Part shown: piece after piece, positions 51,266 to 63,850 of the stretch
Numbering within the stretch: position 1 is the stretch's first letter
Layout of the letters: the number at the start of each line of letters is the position of its first letter
NCBI GenBank assembly: GCA_942486035.1
Contig: CALNXK010000162.1
Coordinates: forward strand, 319,501-383,500
Direction: 5' to 3'
DNA length: 64,000 nucleotides
From: Porites lobata
Lineage: Eukaryota; Cnidaria; Anthozoa; Scleractinia; Poritidae
The notes under the pieces: model-generated
What the model saw: only the letters and a program-made list of their open reading frames with translations
What the model was told of the DNA's origin: nothing
Databases searched by the model: none
Position numbers and translations under genes: made by a program

Positions 51266-51368
51266 TGGGGTCAACTTAATAAAACGTCTACAAGTGTAGC
51301 TGTTTTTGAATCCGAAAACAATATCTACACTTGTAAATTATACTTGTAAAAGTTTATTAACTTGACCC
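51266..51368. repeat. Inverted repeat (hairpin element)
   Basis: GGGGTCAACTTAATAAAAC and CTACAAGTGTAG at the left pair with CTACACTTGTA and TTTATTAACTTGACCCC at the right. A foldback MITE about 100 bp long. Confidence 0.7.
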
Positions 51369-54300
51369 CTGTTGGGTTAAATCACCAGCGGTTTGAGTTA
51401 ATTTGTCATTCAGCTTTGTAGCTTCTTGCCGATCACAGCCTTGAAGATTTTATCAGTTCCAACCAAAAAATATATTATACATACACCGAGTTTATTGCCT
51501 TGTTTTGTGTTCTTACGATGACTATCCCTGTAACATAACCAAGTCTGACTACTGTTCAACTGCTCCTAATTAATTCCTCGGCATTTTAGTCAGTGGGAGT
51601 TCAGTAACAAGCATCGAGTAAGCATAATAGGACTAAGGTAGTCGTTAGCAGCATAAGTACAGAAGAAGAATAAATATAGTGCAGACGAAGACGTACTATG
51701 CTCCTGGTTCTTTCTCGCTTTGTGAGCGAGTTGCACGAACAAACCCAACATTATCATCCTTTGGTTAGGTAAAATCAGAGAAATGTGCTTATGCACCATC
51801 AATGAAAAGTTTTATGACTGCATCTTTCTTTAAATATAAAATTCATGTGTTCAGCATTTGAGGTCAAGTATTTACATCATTGTCTTTTTGTTTTCTCAAC
51901 TGGTTTACAACTCCTGGTCTTAACGCGATTTGTCAACATAGTATAAATTCGAATTGGTTGATATATATCTATTTGCCTGTTTAGGGTGCCTTGCTAGAAT
52001 CTAGATGCTTTTTTGAATTGAAATTTTATTTTTACTATTATTATTTTTTTAATCGTGTTTTTGCTGTTTCAAAGTTCTCGGCATAAAAAAAGGTTAGAAG
52101 ATTTTTAAAATCTACTCAGTCAAGTAAAACAGTGATTATATTTTAGCAAATCCAGGGACCTCTAATTCTAATGGGGGAAAGCGAAAACTTTCCCTTGAGA
52201 TCCCTTGACTGAGAAGACTAACGAAAACATGTTTATGAATCAAATAGTAATCGCAGAGTTGACTTTCTTCAGACGTAATTGGTCAATAACATTCCTCAGA
52301 GCTCTTGTTATGTGCATAATTTCCCGTATATAATAGGCACTGTTTTTCACTCAATATCCTGCAATGACACTTATGAAATACTCTGTTGTCGAAGTAATCA
52401 GCTGTTGTGGAGGTCACGTAGTAAGTTTGTCTACCTTTCACTGTCGATTTGATGATATTTATAGTGTGATTTAAATTTACCTGGAATATTGCACTGCCGG
52501 ATAACGCTTATTTAATGAACAAGATATGTGAGAATTTGAAACTTTATAATTTTGTCTTCAGCGTAGTTAAACAAAGGAAAATAATAATTCGGGCATTTAT
52601 GTTGGGTAAGACAAATTTGATCGTGAGGCCGTGCCTAAGATCTTTTAGTCTATTAATTAATTAAACTATTTACAAAGAAGCTCTTTTCAAACTTTCAAAA
52701 CGATGTCGAAAGTTTACCATTTGTCACGGAACTTATTAAATGACATCGGTCTAATGATATCATGTAGACTTCAAAAAAGGGGATAAAAATTATGCAATAT
52801 TCGTTAAGATTCAAACATAAAACATGATATAACCAGAATTCACCACTTTATTTTTGTTTTCTTTCTTTATTTATTCTATCACTCTTCCTGCAGTAAGGAT
52901 CAGTTTCCTGTTTTAAGTTTTGAATTTGAAAGTTTTTCACGGATTTCAAAAAAAGTCGTAAGAAGCGTTCCATGAGAACTTATAACAGGTCCAAGAAAGG
53001 TGGTATCAAAGCTTGTATTTTTGTGGCAGCCACAACCTAGGGAAACTAAGAGAAGAAGAACAAAGAAAAAATACTACCGATTTACACACACGCACACACT
53101 GTTTGAGGATACGGGTCTTGCAACAATCGGAGCCCGAGAACTCAGATTGGCAGTGTTGGACAAGGATGATCATCATTGGCAGAGAAGGATTCATATCGTC
53201 GTCCGACGACGCTCGACCAACTAACTTACTTGCTCAAATTAAAAGATTTTAACGCACTATCTAACCGTCTTACAGCTCTAAAATTGTTCCAATAGCATTT
53301 TTCAATACAGAAACAAGTTTCAACCATCAGACTTGCGTTTTCAGAGCCGCTCTTGTTTAACAATTTTGTTGTAGCTTAAAATTCCTTACTCTCTTAGTTT
53401 TTCCTTTAGTATGGTTGTATTAACGGTTTTCTGGAACAATTCATGTCGCCTAAACAACTGAAAAAGCCCCATTAGTAAAATAATGAAACTTTCAACAAGT
53501 TTTTCCTCAAATTTTTACATTATTGTGTTCTCAAAAGAAGACGCATGCCTTGTAATTTCTTTGTAGTGGCTGTCGAAATTTATAATGATATTAATAATAA
53601 CAATAATAATAATAATAAAGCTGTCACAATTTGAAATATGTAATATCATAGCACTTTGCAATAAACTTTAATTAAGTTTTCTGTCATGCAAATGTGACAT
53701 AGTACAGAATAACAGACGCGCTCGATGACTCAGCCAATAATGAGTTCGTTTCGAGAATCTCTTATATCCGCGTCAATTTTATGTAGAGAAACATAAAACG
53801 TACTTAAACAAGTCGGCAATGGTTTATTTTGTCAAACAGTTACAGAAGAATAACATAAACCGTCTTTTGTTAGTATCCATTTAATTCATGAATGCAGTAC
53901 TGTCAGGGGAATTATTCACCCTCCTGAATTACTGTTTAATAGATATAAGCAGAAAATGCAAATGACAAGTTCTGCGGAAGACAAATTAGTTTCCGTGACC
54001 AAAATGTCTTAGACAATGACACGTCATCAGGAAAAGAGGTTAAACTAACAATTGGTTTTGTAGAGCTTCCCACTTTGAAAGCCGAATAAGATAGTTATCG
54101 AATAGATCCGACAGGTGCCCAAGTTAGGCTCAAGATCAGTCGTTCTTAGCGTGATTGTTGACGAACTGACGTCTCTGTATAATTACCAATACAGCCCAGT
54201 AGCTCCTGGGTGGTTTCCACTGCACCTGCTACCTGAATTAATTATTACAATGTGGTCTTATAGTTGTGCTACATCAGAATTTTCTCGCGACTATTAGCTG

Positions 54301-55385
54301 AAGTCAAGCGTACATTGGAAGCTAGATATCTAGGACAACTCTCTTAAGGTGAGACAAATATTGTCAATGGCATTTCAGTTAAAATTAAGTATACGTGCAA
54401 GTCCAATATAGCTAAGAAGGTCTTTCTTTTTATGAATTCCTTTTTCGACCTTATAGAAATTTGTGTTTTATTTTAGTTGTGAGGTGGCCGAATTTTACCA
54501 AAAGAATTCCTTGCAAGTTTCTTATGTTGCGTTTCATCAGTCGAAAGTTTGTCTGGATTAAGTGTAAAGGAATTTATATATTCTAAGCGCAGACAATATA
54601 AAGAAAAATTTTTCCCAAAAAGTATAACTATTTCTGGCTATGATTTTCATTAATTCGCAAATATATTTCTTCACAACTTCCAACAGTATATGCACCTGAC
54701 AAATATGAAATATTGAGTAGCACAAAATGAAATCTTCTATTGATCAAAATTTAAAATTCAAAAAATACCTTCATACCATGCCAGGTTGACAGTCTAAATG
54801 GCACTAAATAGTATTAATTCCAATTTCTGAAATTGACATGCAATGAAAAATCTATTAGATAACTCAATTTAGAGGTCTGTGGTTTACGCAGCCTCGCATT
54901 GACTCGAGGCTGCGACAAATAGAGAATGTAGGGTAGAAGTAGTTTAGCTAGCAGCTTTAAAGCTCGTGCATCAGTAAATATATTTGCCACGGAGATATTG
55001 GAACATATTATTCGCAATCGACAATTGACGTTACCCTTATATTCTATCTCCCACTTCTTAAAAACAGAGAAATAAGGATGTCTAAGGAAATACCGGGACG
55101 AAATGCACCTTGCCTAAGAACGCACCTCATTGCTGCATGGAATGAAAAAAAAAAATGAATGAATGAAAAGACCTGCTGTATCAACAACAAAAAAAAGAGA
55201 CAGGAGCTATTTTCCACAAAATTTTGACTCTTTATGTATGCAAAGGAAAATTGCCCTTGCGTGCGATGTTGGTCTAAGCTTATTGGTTTTCTTTTCGGCG
55301 ACGATGCTGCCGTAGAAGAAGGAAATTACGTACTTAGTTTGGTGAACCATACGAAGTCATGTTTTTGCACATAAAATAAATAGAG

Positions 55386-55702
55386 GATATTACACGGTGG
55401 CGAGAAGATATGAATTTTATGTTCGAGTGGCAAGAACAATATCTCACGAGTGAGCGAAGCGAACGAGTGAGATATTGTTTTTGCCACGAGAACATAAAAT
55501 TCATATCTTCGAGCCAACGTGTAATGTTCTTTTTATTATATGGAGAAACCATTTCAACAAAAGCAAAAGGCGCGAATCGAGACGTCATTGAACGATATGA
55601 CACTCACAAAGGTGACATACGGAAAATACGCCACTCGGGTCCCGGATGAAGTGGCGTATGGAATCTACGAGTGGTTTAGTTCCCAGTAAAACACTCTCCT
55701 CC
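55386..55702. mobile_element. MITE with long hairpin
   Basis: TTACACGGTGGCGAGAAGAT and onward is inverted at 55490-55526; inner arms atatctcacgagtgagcgaa and ttcgaacgagtgagatat. A non-palindromic tail continues to about 55702 (gccactcgggtcccggatga, gttcccagtaaaacactctc). The layout matches elements I associate with coral genomes. ORFs across the arms are artefacts. Confidence 0.7.
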
Positions 55703-56563
55703 ATATAATAATACAGCCTACGACTGCGAACTTTAAGTTGATATTACAAAATTTTGTACTTTTTTTGTCATTTAATATTTTTTACTTGTGTTGCTTCGGT
55801 TTTGTTTATTTTACTCTCGTATTCCAATGTAAAAACATAAAATATCAAATAAAGTATTCACAACCATTGCACAGTTATTTGTCGAAGAGCCCGGTAATGA
55901 ATGAACGCTTACTTTTGAACTCAAGATGGTATCAGAGATATAATTCCGACGTGAATTTGCAAGAGAATGAATAAATAAACGTGTATATTCTTTTGATTAA
56001 CAAATTATTGTGATATTCAATTACAGACGCATCAAAATGATGCGAAAGTTCAAATTGTAATTTTTATTTTTATTTTTTACAATTATTATTTTTTTGTAAA
56101 TATCGCACCTGGTACGCCAATGAAATGATAAAACGAAACTATAAGGTGTAAGGTAAAGCCGAGGAAATTAGGTAAACGCTATTGCCGTATAGATAGGCGA
56201 CTTAAGCGCGTTTGGACGCCTGATGTTTTCCGCCTGAAATCATAAATTATGTATACCACACAAAGTCAGTGAAAGTCGTTAATATTCAAACAAAGACCGA
56301 AGTCAGTTTCTCTCGATGCGGCAAAACGGTTCAATTTGGGCCAAAATGTGTGGATAGGTATAAAGCGGAGAAGTTATGGATACTTAAGGGTCAATTTTGA
56401 TCCACTATAGAAGCCACGTTTAACGATCTCAATCCCATTTCACCTGTTTTGCTCACTAGGTTGTTGTTACCGCGCGGTGGTTAGTGGGCCATCCGCGTTT
56501 TCCCGCTGCGTCCAATTTTTTGTTTATACTTTTGGTAATTTTGCATTTTGTATGCTTTCGCAG

Positions 56564-56622
56564 GAACGTGGAAGTGCAAATAGAACTTGGGGCGATATAG
56601 CGGCTGTTATTTCATTGCAAAG
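56564..56622 (+). other. Possible 5' untranslated exon of the ankyrin gene
   Basis: Acceptor-like tgctttcgcag and consensus donor aaag|gtaagt bound 59 nt. It could be a leader exon for the gene at 58808, joined to the acceptor at 58741, but no other evidence links them. Confidence 0.25.
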
Positions 56623-58789
56623 GTAAGTTGAAGTTTAGATAAGAAGTAACACGCTCCTAGAATCTTAACAGAGGAACAAATACTTAATAAATCATTTCTT
56701 TCCTGCATGGGCACTCACTCTTTAAGACATTTCAAGCGGATATGATTTTATATTTTTAAGGTGCACTGCAGTGGAGATAATATTTATGTTTTTAGCGCCT
56801 TAGTCTTGATAGCTATCGTTTCCCTTAACAACTCATTTTGAAACCCTTGTATTTATATTTGGCTGAGAAAAAAGAAGAAGAAAATCTTTATCACCAAAAC
56901 AATGCACAACAACCTATCTAAAAGACTAAGCAGAAATCCTCAATGGTACAGCTTGGATGTTATCCATTTGCATTCGAAAATAAAAGTTTATCATTAAAAC
57001 CGGCCTAAAAATAACCATTATGAATTCGATTTCCTTCAGCTGCAAGAAGAAAGTCATTTTGCCAATACAAAAAGAAATCACCCTTCCATTTTTTCAAGTT
57101 CCTGAAATCTTTATCCACCATCACTAGTCAAATTGTTAAAGTGGAAGAGGTCGCTTGTGAGGTATTTTGTGTAAATAAAGTGAAGACCTGCCATTTTGAT
57201 TTATTCCCGTTTGAATAAATTACTCCATTTGAACTTATATTGACAAAAAATATACGGAGCGTTTGCTTAAACAAAATTTGAATTAGGTGGAAATAACTTA
57301 GGCCGTAAAATATTGATGTTTCACTGAATACCTGGTTTGCATTTTGCGACAGTTTAGACTTTGTATGTTTTCCATCCATTAACTTCTTGTGGTTTCACTT
57401 TATTGCATTGCGTACTTGTCGAGTTTCTTTTTACATATTTCTTTTTTTCGCACTGCTTATTTGCATTCTTTCGTGACAACGGCATCAATTTCCTAACACT
57501 GTTGGCACTGACCTTGTAATAAAATATAGAAATAAGAATCCGTAACACTATTTTGCTAAAAAAATTGGACACTAGTGCTTTATGTTCATCTTGTCACTAC
57601 GGAGTATTCGCTACCGAATATTGCACTTATTACTCACATCTATTTGCTAATCAGTTCAGTCGGTTCGCAGGGTAATGAAAGTTGACCACTATGTTTTTTA
57701 ATGCAATTGCAATTATCTTGCGTGGTGTTAAGATGGATTTTTTCAATCGATTCGAGTCATTCCTCATCTTTCTCAGAAGTATTCGATTCCAGTTTGTAGC
57801 TAAGTATGTTTTCCTGTTCATTGGTAAGAGTTATACTTTTTTCCGTTTTTTTTTTTTACCATTTTCTGTTATTGAGGAAGCAATGGTAACCTAGGAGGAA
57901 ATTAAAATAACTTCAAATCAAATTGTTACGAAAAATTAAACAAACACACGTCGTAGGTTATTATCAGTCAATTTAGTCATTTTATAAAACAGAAAATCAA
58001 TCTTTCTGAACAAGAAGATGGAATATCCCTTTGATAGTTCCTGCTCTCACTTTCATTTAAATTATATTAATATTACACACTCTTGCCATTTCATAATCAT
58101 CAAATCAACACCATGCTCTTAATTATAGCAAATTAAATATAAAAAGGCTTTAATTATATTATTCATGACTAAAACTAATACATTTGGTGCTAATAAATGG
58201 TAAATCCTTTTTTTGGTATCATACGTACGTTGCTAATGGACTTAAAAAGCGGCATATCTGCCAAACATTATAACGCCTTTTAAATATGAAACATAATTTT
58301 TTTTATTCAATGAACAGAAAGATAGCTGGATCTTTCGCGCAAATCCAATAAATGATTAAGCAGAGGAAAACTGCAAAACGCTCCATTTATTTTGCCATGT
58401 GCGGTACATGCAAATGTGTCATAAAGACGCTAAGTTTGTAAGTAATATCACTATCTCTACGTATGGTGGGCAAGGAGCTATCGCGTTGGACATTCAACTG
58501 CATTGGTACTGATACTCTTTTCCTCTTTTCCATGTTAGAGTATTTGCAGGTGAACATAAAAGAGGGAGGCGATGCCACTGCTGTCACAACTCATCCAGGG
58601 CGCAGAGTATGACAAAGTGCGCTTCAAATGATCCACGTTTATGTTGATAATGGGAGGGGATGGTGAAGGGCGTGCCTTATTTCTTTGCTGTTCCCATTCC
58701 TAAACCATTCTCAACTAAAACCATTCTAACTTGTGTTTCAGGTACCATTGCTTATCAGCTACACGGACTGGAAAAGGATATCAGGAAAA

Positions 58790-58804
58790 ATGCTTGGTCA
58801 CTGA
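58790..58804 (+). promoter_or_regulatory. Upstream ORF before the ankyrin start
   Basis: ATG CTT GGT CAC TGA, ending 3 nt before the main ATG. If exon 58742 onward is in the mRNA, initiation at 58808 would need leaky scanning or reinitiation. Confidence 0.4.
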
Positions 58805-58807
58805 ATA

Positions 58808-61471
58808 ATGGTGACAGGCTGTCACGATGGAGGAGTAATCCAAGCAAACAAAAGAACCTTATCAAAACTTTGGAATGCTTGCAAACATGGAGATGTTAAA
58901 ACAGTCGAACGCTTAGCAATCAAAAAAGCTGGTGCTAACGCAAAGGCTCATGGCATGGCTCTCATTCACATAGCTGCCAGATATGGTAACACCAATACTG
59001 TCAGGTATTTGCTCTCCTTAGGGGCCAATGTTAACGCGGTGGACGAAGAAGGTTGGACAGCTCTTCACTGGGCTAGTGCTGGCGGACATGTAACTGTTAT
59101 GCAACTTTTGTTGGTTCATGGTACGGATCCCAACGTAAAAGCCAAAACGGGTGCTACCCCTTTACATCTCGCTGCATCAAACGGCCATGAAAACGCTGTG
59201 AACCTTCTCCTTACACTCGGCTGCGACGGAAATGTAGTGGATGGCAATGGCAGGAACTCGATGTTTCTTGCAAGCAGAGGCGGCCATGTTCCTGTAATAG
59301 AAGTTCTTTTGAAGCATGGCATTAAATCCAATGTACCACTCAAAAAGGGACCTACGCCAGTTCACACTGCAGCAAAAAATGGTCATTCCAAAGCCGTGGA
59401 CTTCCTAATTGCCTGTGGTGCTGATGTCGATGTGGTTGATAAAGACGGTTGGAATGCGCTGCATTCAGCTTGTCAGAATGGTCACGTGGATGTGGTGGAA
59501 ACACTGCTCAAGACTGGAATGGAGGCTGATACTAGAATAAACGGCGGTTGTACCCCATTAATGATCGCAGGTTGCCACGGGCATCCAGAGGTAGTGGAGT
59601 TTTTAATCTGTAAGGGAGCTCACCCAAACAGTTCAGACAAATTTGGATGGACAGCCTTGCATTTCGCTTGTCTCGGAGGTCACTTGACTGTCATTCGAGA
59701 GTTACTTAAAGCAGGAGTCAACGTCAACGCTCGAACCTCACAAGGGACACTTCCTATTCACATTGCAGCTCGTTATGGCCAGGGGGAAGTGGTGAAATAC
59801 TTGATGAGAAAGAACGCCGACATAATGGGCACGGATAATGACTACTGGAATATATTTCATTACGCTGCTCAGGGTGGTAAATTGCCTCAAGTTGTCATGG
59901 AGTCAATTATTAGTCAAGGTGTTGACATAAATGCACAATCACTTTTAGGAATCACTCCGCTCCATATTGCAGCGCGGCATGGTCATCAAGACGTGTTGCA
60001 TTTTCTTTTGTCTCAAAATTCGGACGTTCTGGCAAAGGACAACCAGGGATGGACTGCCTTACATCACGCTTGTAAAGGAGGCCACCTTTCTGTTGTGGAC
60101 AAACTATTCCACAAGGGAATCGATCCCAACTATGGAACTTACTCCGGTCTAACCCCTATTGGAATTGCGGCACTGCGTGGGAACAAAGAATGCTTGGAAT
60201 ACTTACTTTCACAGGGTGGGGACCTGAATGGCGTGGACAATGAAGGCGTTACTGTACTTCATTTCGCCAGCCAAGGGGGTCAAACAGACTTGATCGAATC
60301 GTTAATTAATTGCGGAATGGAGCCAAACGTCCCAGCCAACAATGCGCTAGTTCCAATTCACTCTGCGGCCTTTAATGGCCATGCAAGTGCCCTAAACTTC
60401 CTCGTTTCAAAAGGAGCTGATATTAATGCTGTCGATAACCAAGGGTGGAACGTCTTACACTTTGCGTGTCAAAATGGACATGTCATCGCAATAGAAACAA
60501 TTCTAGAGCTAGGTCTAGATCCCAATGCAAAAACAAAAGAAGGTAGAACTCCGCTTCACATTGCAACGATTCACGACCACCCAGAAGCCGTGCGGTTACT
60601 TCTTTCGAAGGGAGCTAATGAACACGTCCATGACAATGACGGCTGGAACGCATTGCATACCGCAAGTCATCATGGCCATATAGCAATACTGGAGCTTCTC
60701 CTCGAACTGGGTGTAGAGGTGGACTGTTTAACCAACGATAATTCGACGCCATTACTTCTGGCTGCCAAAGCTGGTCAAACTGAAGTCATAATTTCTCTGT
60801 TGTCTCGTGAAGCTAATCAAGACGCTAGTGACAACAGCGAATGTAAGGCGATTCATCTAGCGAGCCTTGGGGGTTATGTGAAAGTTGTAGAAACACTTCT
60901 CGAGCATGGAGTGAGCCCTAATCAGAAAACACAAAAAGGTGTTACTGCAATGCATTGTGCGGCATCAAAAGGTAATGGTGACATTATTAACTGTCTCTTA
61001 GAGAGGGGTGCAAACATGTACGAAGTTGACAACGAAGGTTGGAATACTTTGCATTACGCTTGTAAAGGTGGCCACGAAGAAGTAATTGAAATGCTTAAGA
61101 GGCTTGGCATGCCTTTAAACTGCCAAGCGGGAGACGGTTCAGTTCCTCTGCACATCGCCTCCCGCTACAGTCATCCGGAACTAGTGAACTTTTTACTGAC
61201 ACATGGAGCTGACAAACAGGCTGTGGATAAGAATGGGTGGAACGCCCTTCATTACTCCGCTAAAGACGGAACAGTGGCTGTTGCCGATCTCCTTCTCAAA
61301 CAAGGAGGAGAGATGATTGTGAAGCGGACTCACGATGGAGATACAGCTATTGGTATAGCCGAGAAAGAAGGAAACAGGGATGTGCAGCAGTTTCTAAATA
61401 GTTTTGTTTCCAACCACTTGACTATTACAAGCAATAACGACAGAAAACACGCCTACTGCGTCATTCTGTAA
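58808..61471 (+). CDS. Ankyrin-repeat protein with C-terminal CaaX box
   Basis: Single open frame of 887 residues. The start is the first ATG after an in-frame TGA at 58802-58804, following a likely acceptor (ttgtgtttcag, 58741). Residues ~17-870 are 26 ankyrin repeats, the first degenerate. They alternate between GxTPLHIAARxGHxxxVxxLLSxGA and GWNALHxACxxGHxxVVExLLxxG, giving 13 pairs of ~66 residues. Ankyrin stacks are protein-binding scaffolds; no enzymatic or death domain is attached. The C-terminus HAYCVIL fits CaaX, with a final Leu favouring geranylgeranylation, so membrane attachment is predicted. Partners are unknown. The lack of introns suggests either a retrocopy or expansion inside one exon. 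A 5' coding exon is unlikely because of the in-frame stop. Confidence 0.85.
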   Translation: MVTGCHDGGVIQANKRTLSKLWNACKHGDVKTVERLAIKKAGANAKAHGMALIHIAARYGNTNTVRYLLSLGANVNAVDEEGWTALHWASAGGHVTVMQLLLVHGTDPNVKAKTGATPLHLAASNGHENAVNLLLTLGCDGNVVDGNGRNSMFLASRGGHVPVIEVLLKHGIKSNVPLKKGPTPVHTAAKNGHSKAVDFLIACGADVDVVDKDGWNALHSACQNGHVDVVETLLKTGMEADTRINGGCTPLMIAGCHGHPEVVEFLICKGAHPNSSDKFGWTALHFACLGGHLTVIRELLKAGVNVNARTSQGTLPIHIAARYGQGEVVKYLMRKNADIMGTDNDYWNIFHYAAQGGKLPQVVMESIISQGVDINAQSLLGITPLHIAARHGHQDVLHFLLSQNSDVLAKDNQGWTALHHACKGGHLSVVDKLFHKGIDPNYGTYSGLTPIGIAALRGNKECLEYLLSQGGDLNGVDNEGVTVLHFASQGGQTDLIESLINCGMEPNVPANNALVPIHSAAFNGHASALNFLVSKGADINAVDNQGWNVLHFACQNGHVIAIETILELGLDPNAKTKEGRTPLHIATIHDHPEAVRLLLSKGANEHVHDNDGWNALHTASHHGHIAILELLLELGVEVDCLTNDNSTPLLLAAKAGQTEVIISLLSREANQDASDNSECKAIHLASLGGYVKVVETLLEHGVSPNQKTQKGVTAMHCAASKGNGDIINCLLERGANMYEVDNEGWNTLHYACKGGHEEVIEMLKRLGMPLNCQAGDGSVPLHIASRYSHPELVNFLLTHGADKQAVDKNGWNALHYSAKDGTVAVADLLLKQGGEMIVKRTHDGDTAIGIAEKEGNRDVQQFLNSFVSNHLTITSNNDRKHAYCVIL

Positions 61472-61479
61472 GCCCTAAC

Positions 61480-63410
61480 GTTAGGTGGAAATTGCTACTT
61501 TTGAATCGTCTTGATTTGGGAAATTCCTCTGGGAAAATTCCAGAGAACACTCCCATTAATTGCTGTTAATTAATCAATGTGGGGAGAAGTTTATAGGGGA
61601 ACAATTATCACACACAAGGTATGAATCTGAGAAAAGTAACAGAGCTTTGCCGATTGTTAAACAAAAACCAAAAACAAAGCCATGTATGAGCCCCGAAAAT
61701 CCACAGTTAGGAAGGAAAAAGGATTTTACCTTGTTTTTTGTCTAACCCAGTATTCAGATCAAGATTGTTTGATCTCTTTGGACGAGTAGAAGCAGAAACC
61801 AAGAGGCTATTAACAAATTTAATACCTCCTCTATTGTACTTGTTCGTCTCTATTTCTCTTTAAGGACCTAGAAATTAAGGCGCGGATTCTGGGATCCCCC
61901 AGATTTCAGTCGTCATGGCAACACTGGAAAATGAAGGGCAATTGATCGTCAAACTGAATAGAGAGATGCTAGAAGTTTAACCTGAACTTTGCAAAATTAC
62001 ATGATTCTTTTAATTCAGCACTAAGATAGAAAGTAAAACTTTTATTCAATTCTATCTTTATTTTATTCTAACATATAAAAATGGGACTCCACACTTGAAG
62101 ATGATTTGTCATGAAAGGCGTACAATGTTAACATAACTCGTCTGGGACAAACAATCGCCATATTGGAACGATACCAATTGCCATGCATGCTTCAAGGGAA
62201 AAACGTGATTTTTGGTTGATATTGCGGAAACTCTTTCGGAACTTTCCAATTCAGTTTGGAAGAATAAATGGAATAGTGCAATAGTTTGAAGATTTCATTT
62301 GAATGGCCACGCCACGGGATTCTTTCCACAGGCTTTAAAGGTGCTACTTTACATTTCTAGTCCATAATTATCTTTGGAAAGAATTCGAAATCAAAAGGGC
62401 GCTTTCCATTTTGCTGGCACTTTCTATTTTGAAATAAAATTAATGAACTATTAATTTACCACAAGTCTAGTTCAAAGATAAAGATAGCTATATGGTTCTC
62501 AATTTTAATGGGTGAAATACTGGTAGCTAGCGCTTTTGCCAATGCCCTTGAGTTGCCTCCTTAGTGAAGGCGCACTTTGATCGACGTTTAACTCTTCAAA
62601 ACCTAAGAGTGATCAGCATCAAATTTCTCCTTATAAAATCAATGCTTTGTAAAACAGAGTGGTCACGAGAATTTCGGACATGATCACACAAGATGAATTT
62701 GCTTAACATTTAATCACCTTCTCTCCACTACTTCTGTAGAAAATGAAAGGGGCAACAAATGAGAATTCAAATTTTGATCTTAGGGTTTAAAGGGTTAAGG
62801 GGGGAGGGGGGAGTGAATCATATACGAAAAAGCTGAACCTTACTCCCCTTATTGTCATTCAGAAAGTATCCCTTGACTAAGGAGGGCATGCGTCTTCTTT
62901 TGAGATCAGAGTAATGTAAAAATTGGAGGGCTATATATTATCAATAGGCCAGTTTGCGAAATTTGAATGACCTAAACTTAATACAAATCGATCTTTCAAT
63001 TAAGATTAGAATCAATCCAAACTTGAAAAGTGGAGAAGAGAGGCAACCCGAGGGCCACTTACAGTTTAATTATCATATATTAGGCTTCTGAAAACAAGGA
63101 AAAAAAAGCTTTTTCAAATACGTTTGATTAAATCAAATACTTTACTGTAACATTTGTAAAACCGTTAGTATAGCGTATACCAGGAGCCTGCGTATACACA
63201 AAATAGGTTAATAACAGTTTGCAGTCTGTTTCTAGATTTTGCCTTATCTACGTTGGTTTATTTGAAAAAATAACTCAAAGATCCTTACTTCTTACTTCAA
63301 ACAATTGTTGCAAGTTTTCAGCATAAAATTATATGGCATGCACATAGTTCCTGACTGGCATCTTTTTGATTATCAATATTGTTATTAATAGATTATCGGA
63401 TAAAAACTGC
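61480..63410. other. 3' flank of the ankyrin gene, no gene seen
   Basis: AT-rich, with candidate AATAAA signals at 62263 and about 62434. A 61-codon ORF at 61560 is not supported. A purine-rich aggggggaggggggag run lies near 62800. Confidence 0.4.
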
Positions 63411-63414
63411 TTAT

Positions 63415-63850
63415 GGCGGAGCTTCAGGCGCGCGCGAACCGCGCACTAGCGTAGCCCCAAGAAAATTTGCTGGCCACACTTTCTAGCACCAGGTGTGGGA
63501 GCCTTCAGATTGACATTGCGCATCCATGTTATCGTCAATTGGTAGCTGTCAAAACAGGGTATTTACTGACCAGTATCACATGACCGTACTGCTGGCGCAG
63601 GTGTAAACCCATAGAGATCACGTGTTTTTAAGTTTTCCACTGACCAGTTACTAGTTTTCAACTAATCTTGGGCTAAAGTTCCATTTTTTCAACGTTGAAA
63701 TCCTTAGAGACCCGTTTCTTGGAAGTCCCAATAATTACCGGGTCTGGAAAGCTCTTTTATTCAAGACCGATTTCTTTGCAGTGGTTATAAGTCCCATTAC
63801 TCTCTCTTTATGTCTCGCTTTTAGCCCTGGATAAATCTGTATATTTTAGA
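63415..63850. repeat. Dispersed repeat, copy 2
   Basis: CGCGCGCGAA-rich start, then ATCGTCAATTGGTAGCTGTC and AAAACAGGGTAT, later TCTCGCTTTTAGCCCTGGAT. Same order and strand as 2041-2300, with about 200 bp more between the last two blocks. Confidence 0.7.

Larger units (their letters stand above)
46670..56500. other. Long gene-poor, repeat-bearing stretch
   Basis: About 10 kb with no open frame that combines length, composition and splice context. It holds the repeats listed separately, a gtat microsatellite at 48016-48039 and an aat run at about 53590-53619. Short exons or non-coding RNA cannot be excluded by eye. Confidence 0.45.

Noticed and set aside
55334..55649. Overlapping ORFs on both strands
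   Set aside because: They arise from the long hairpin of a MITE; the same peptide appears on both strands.
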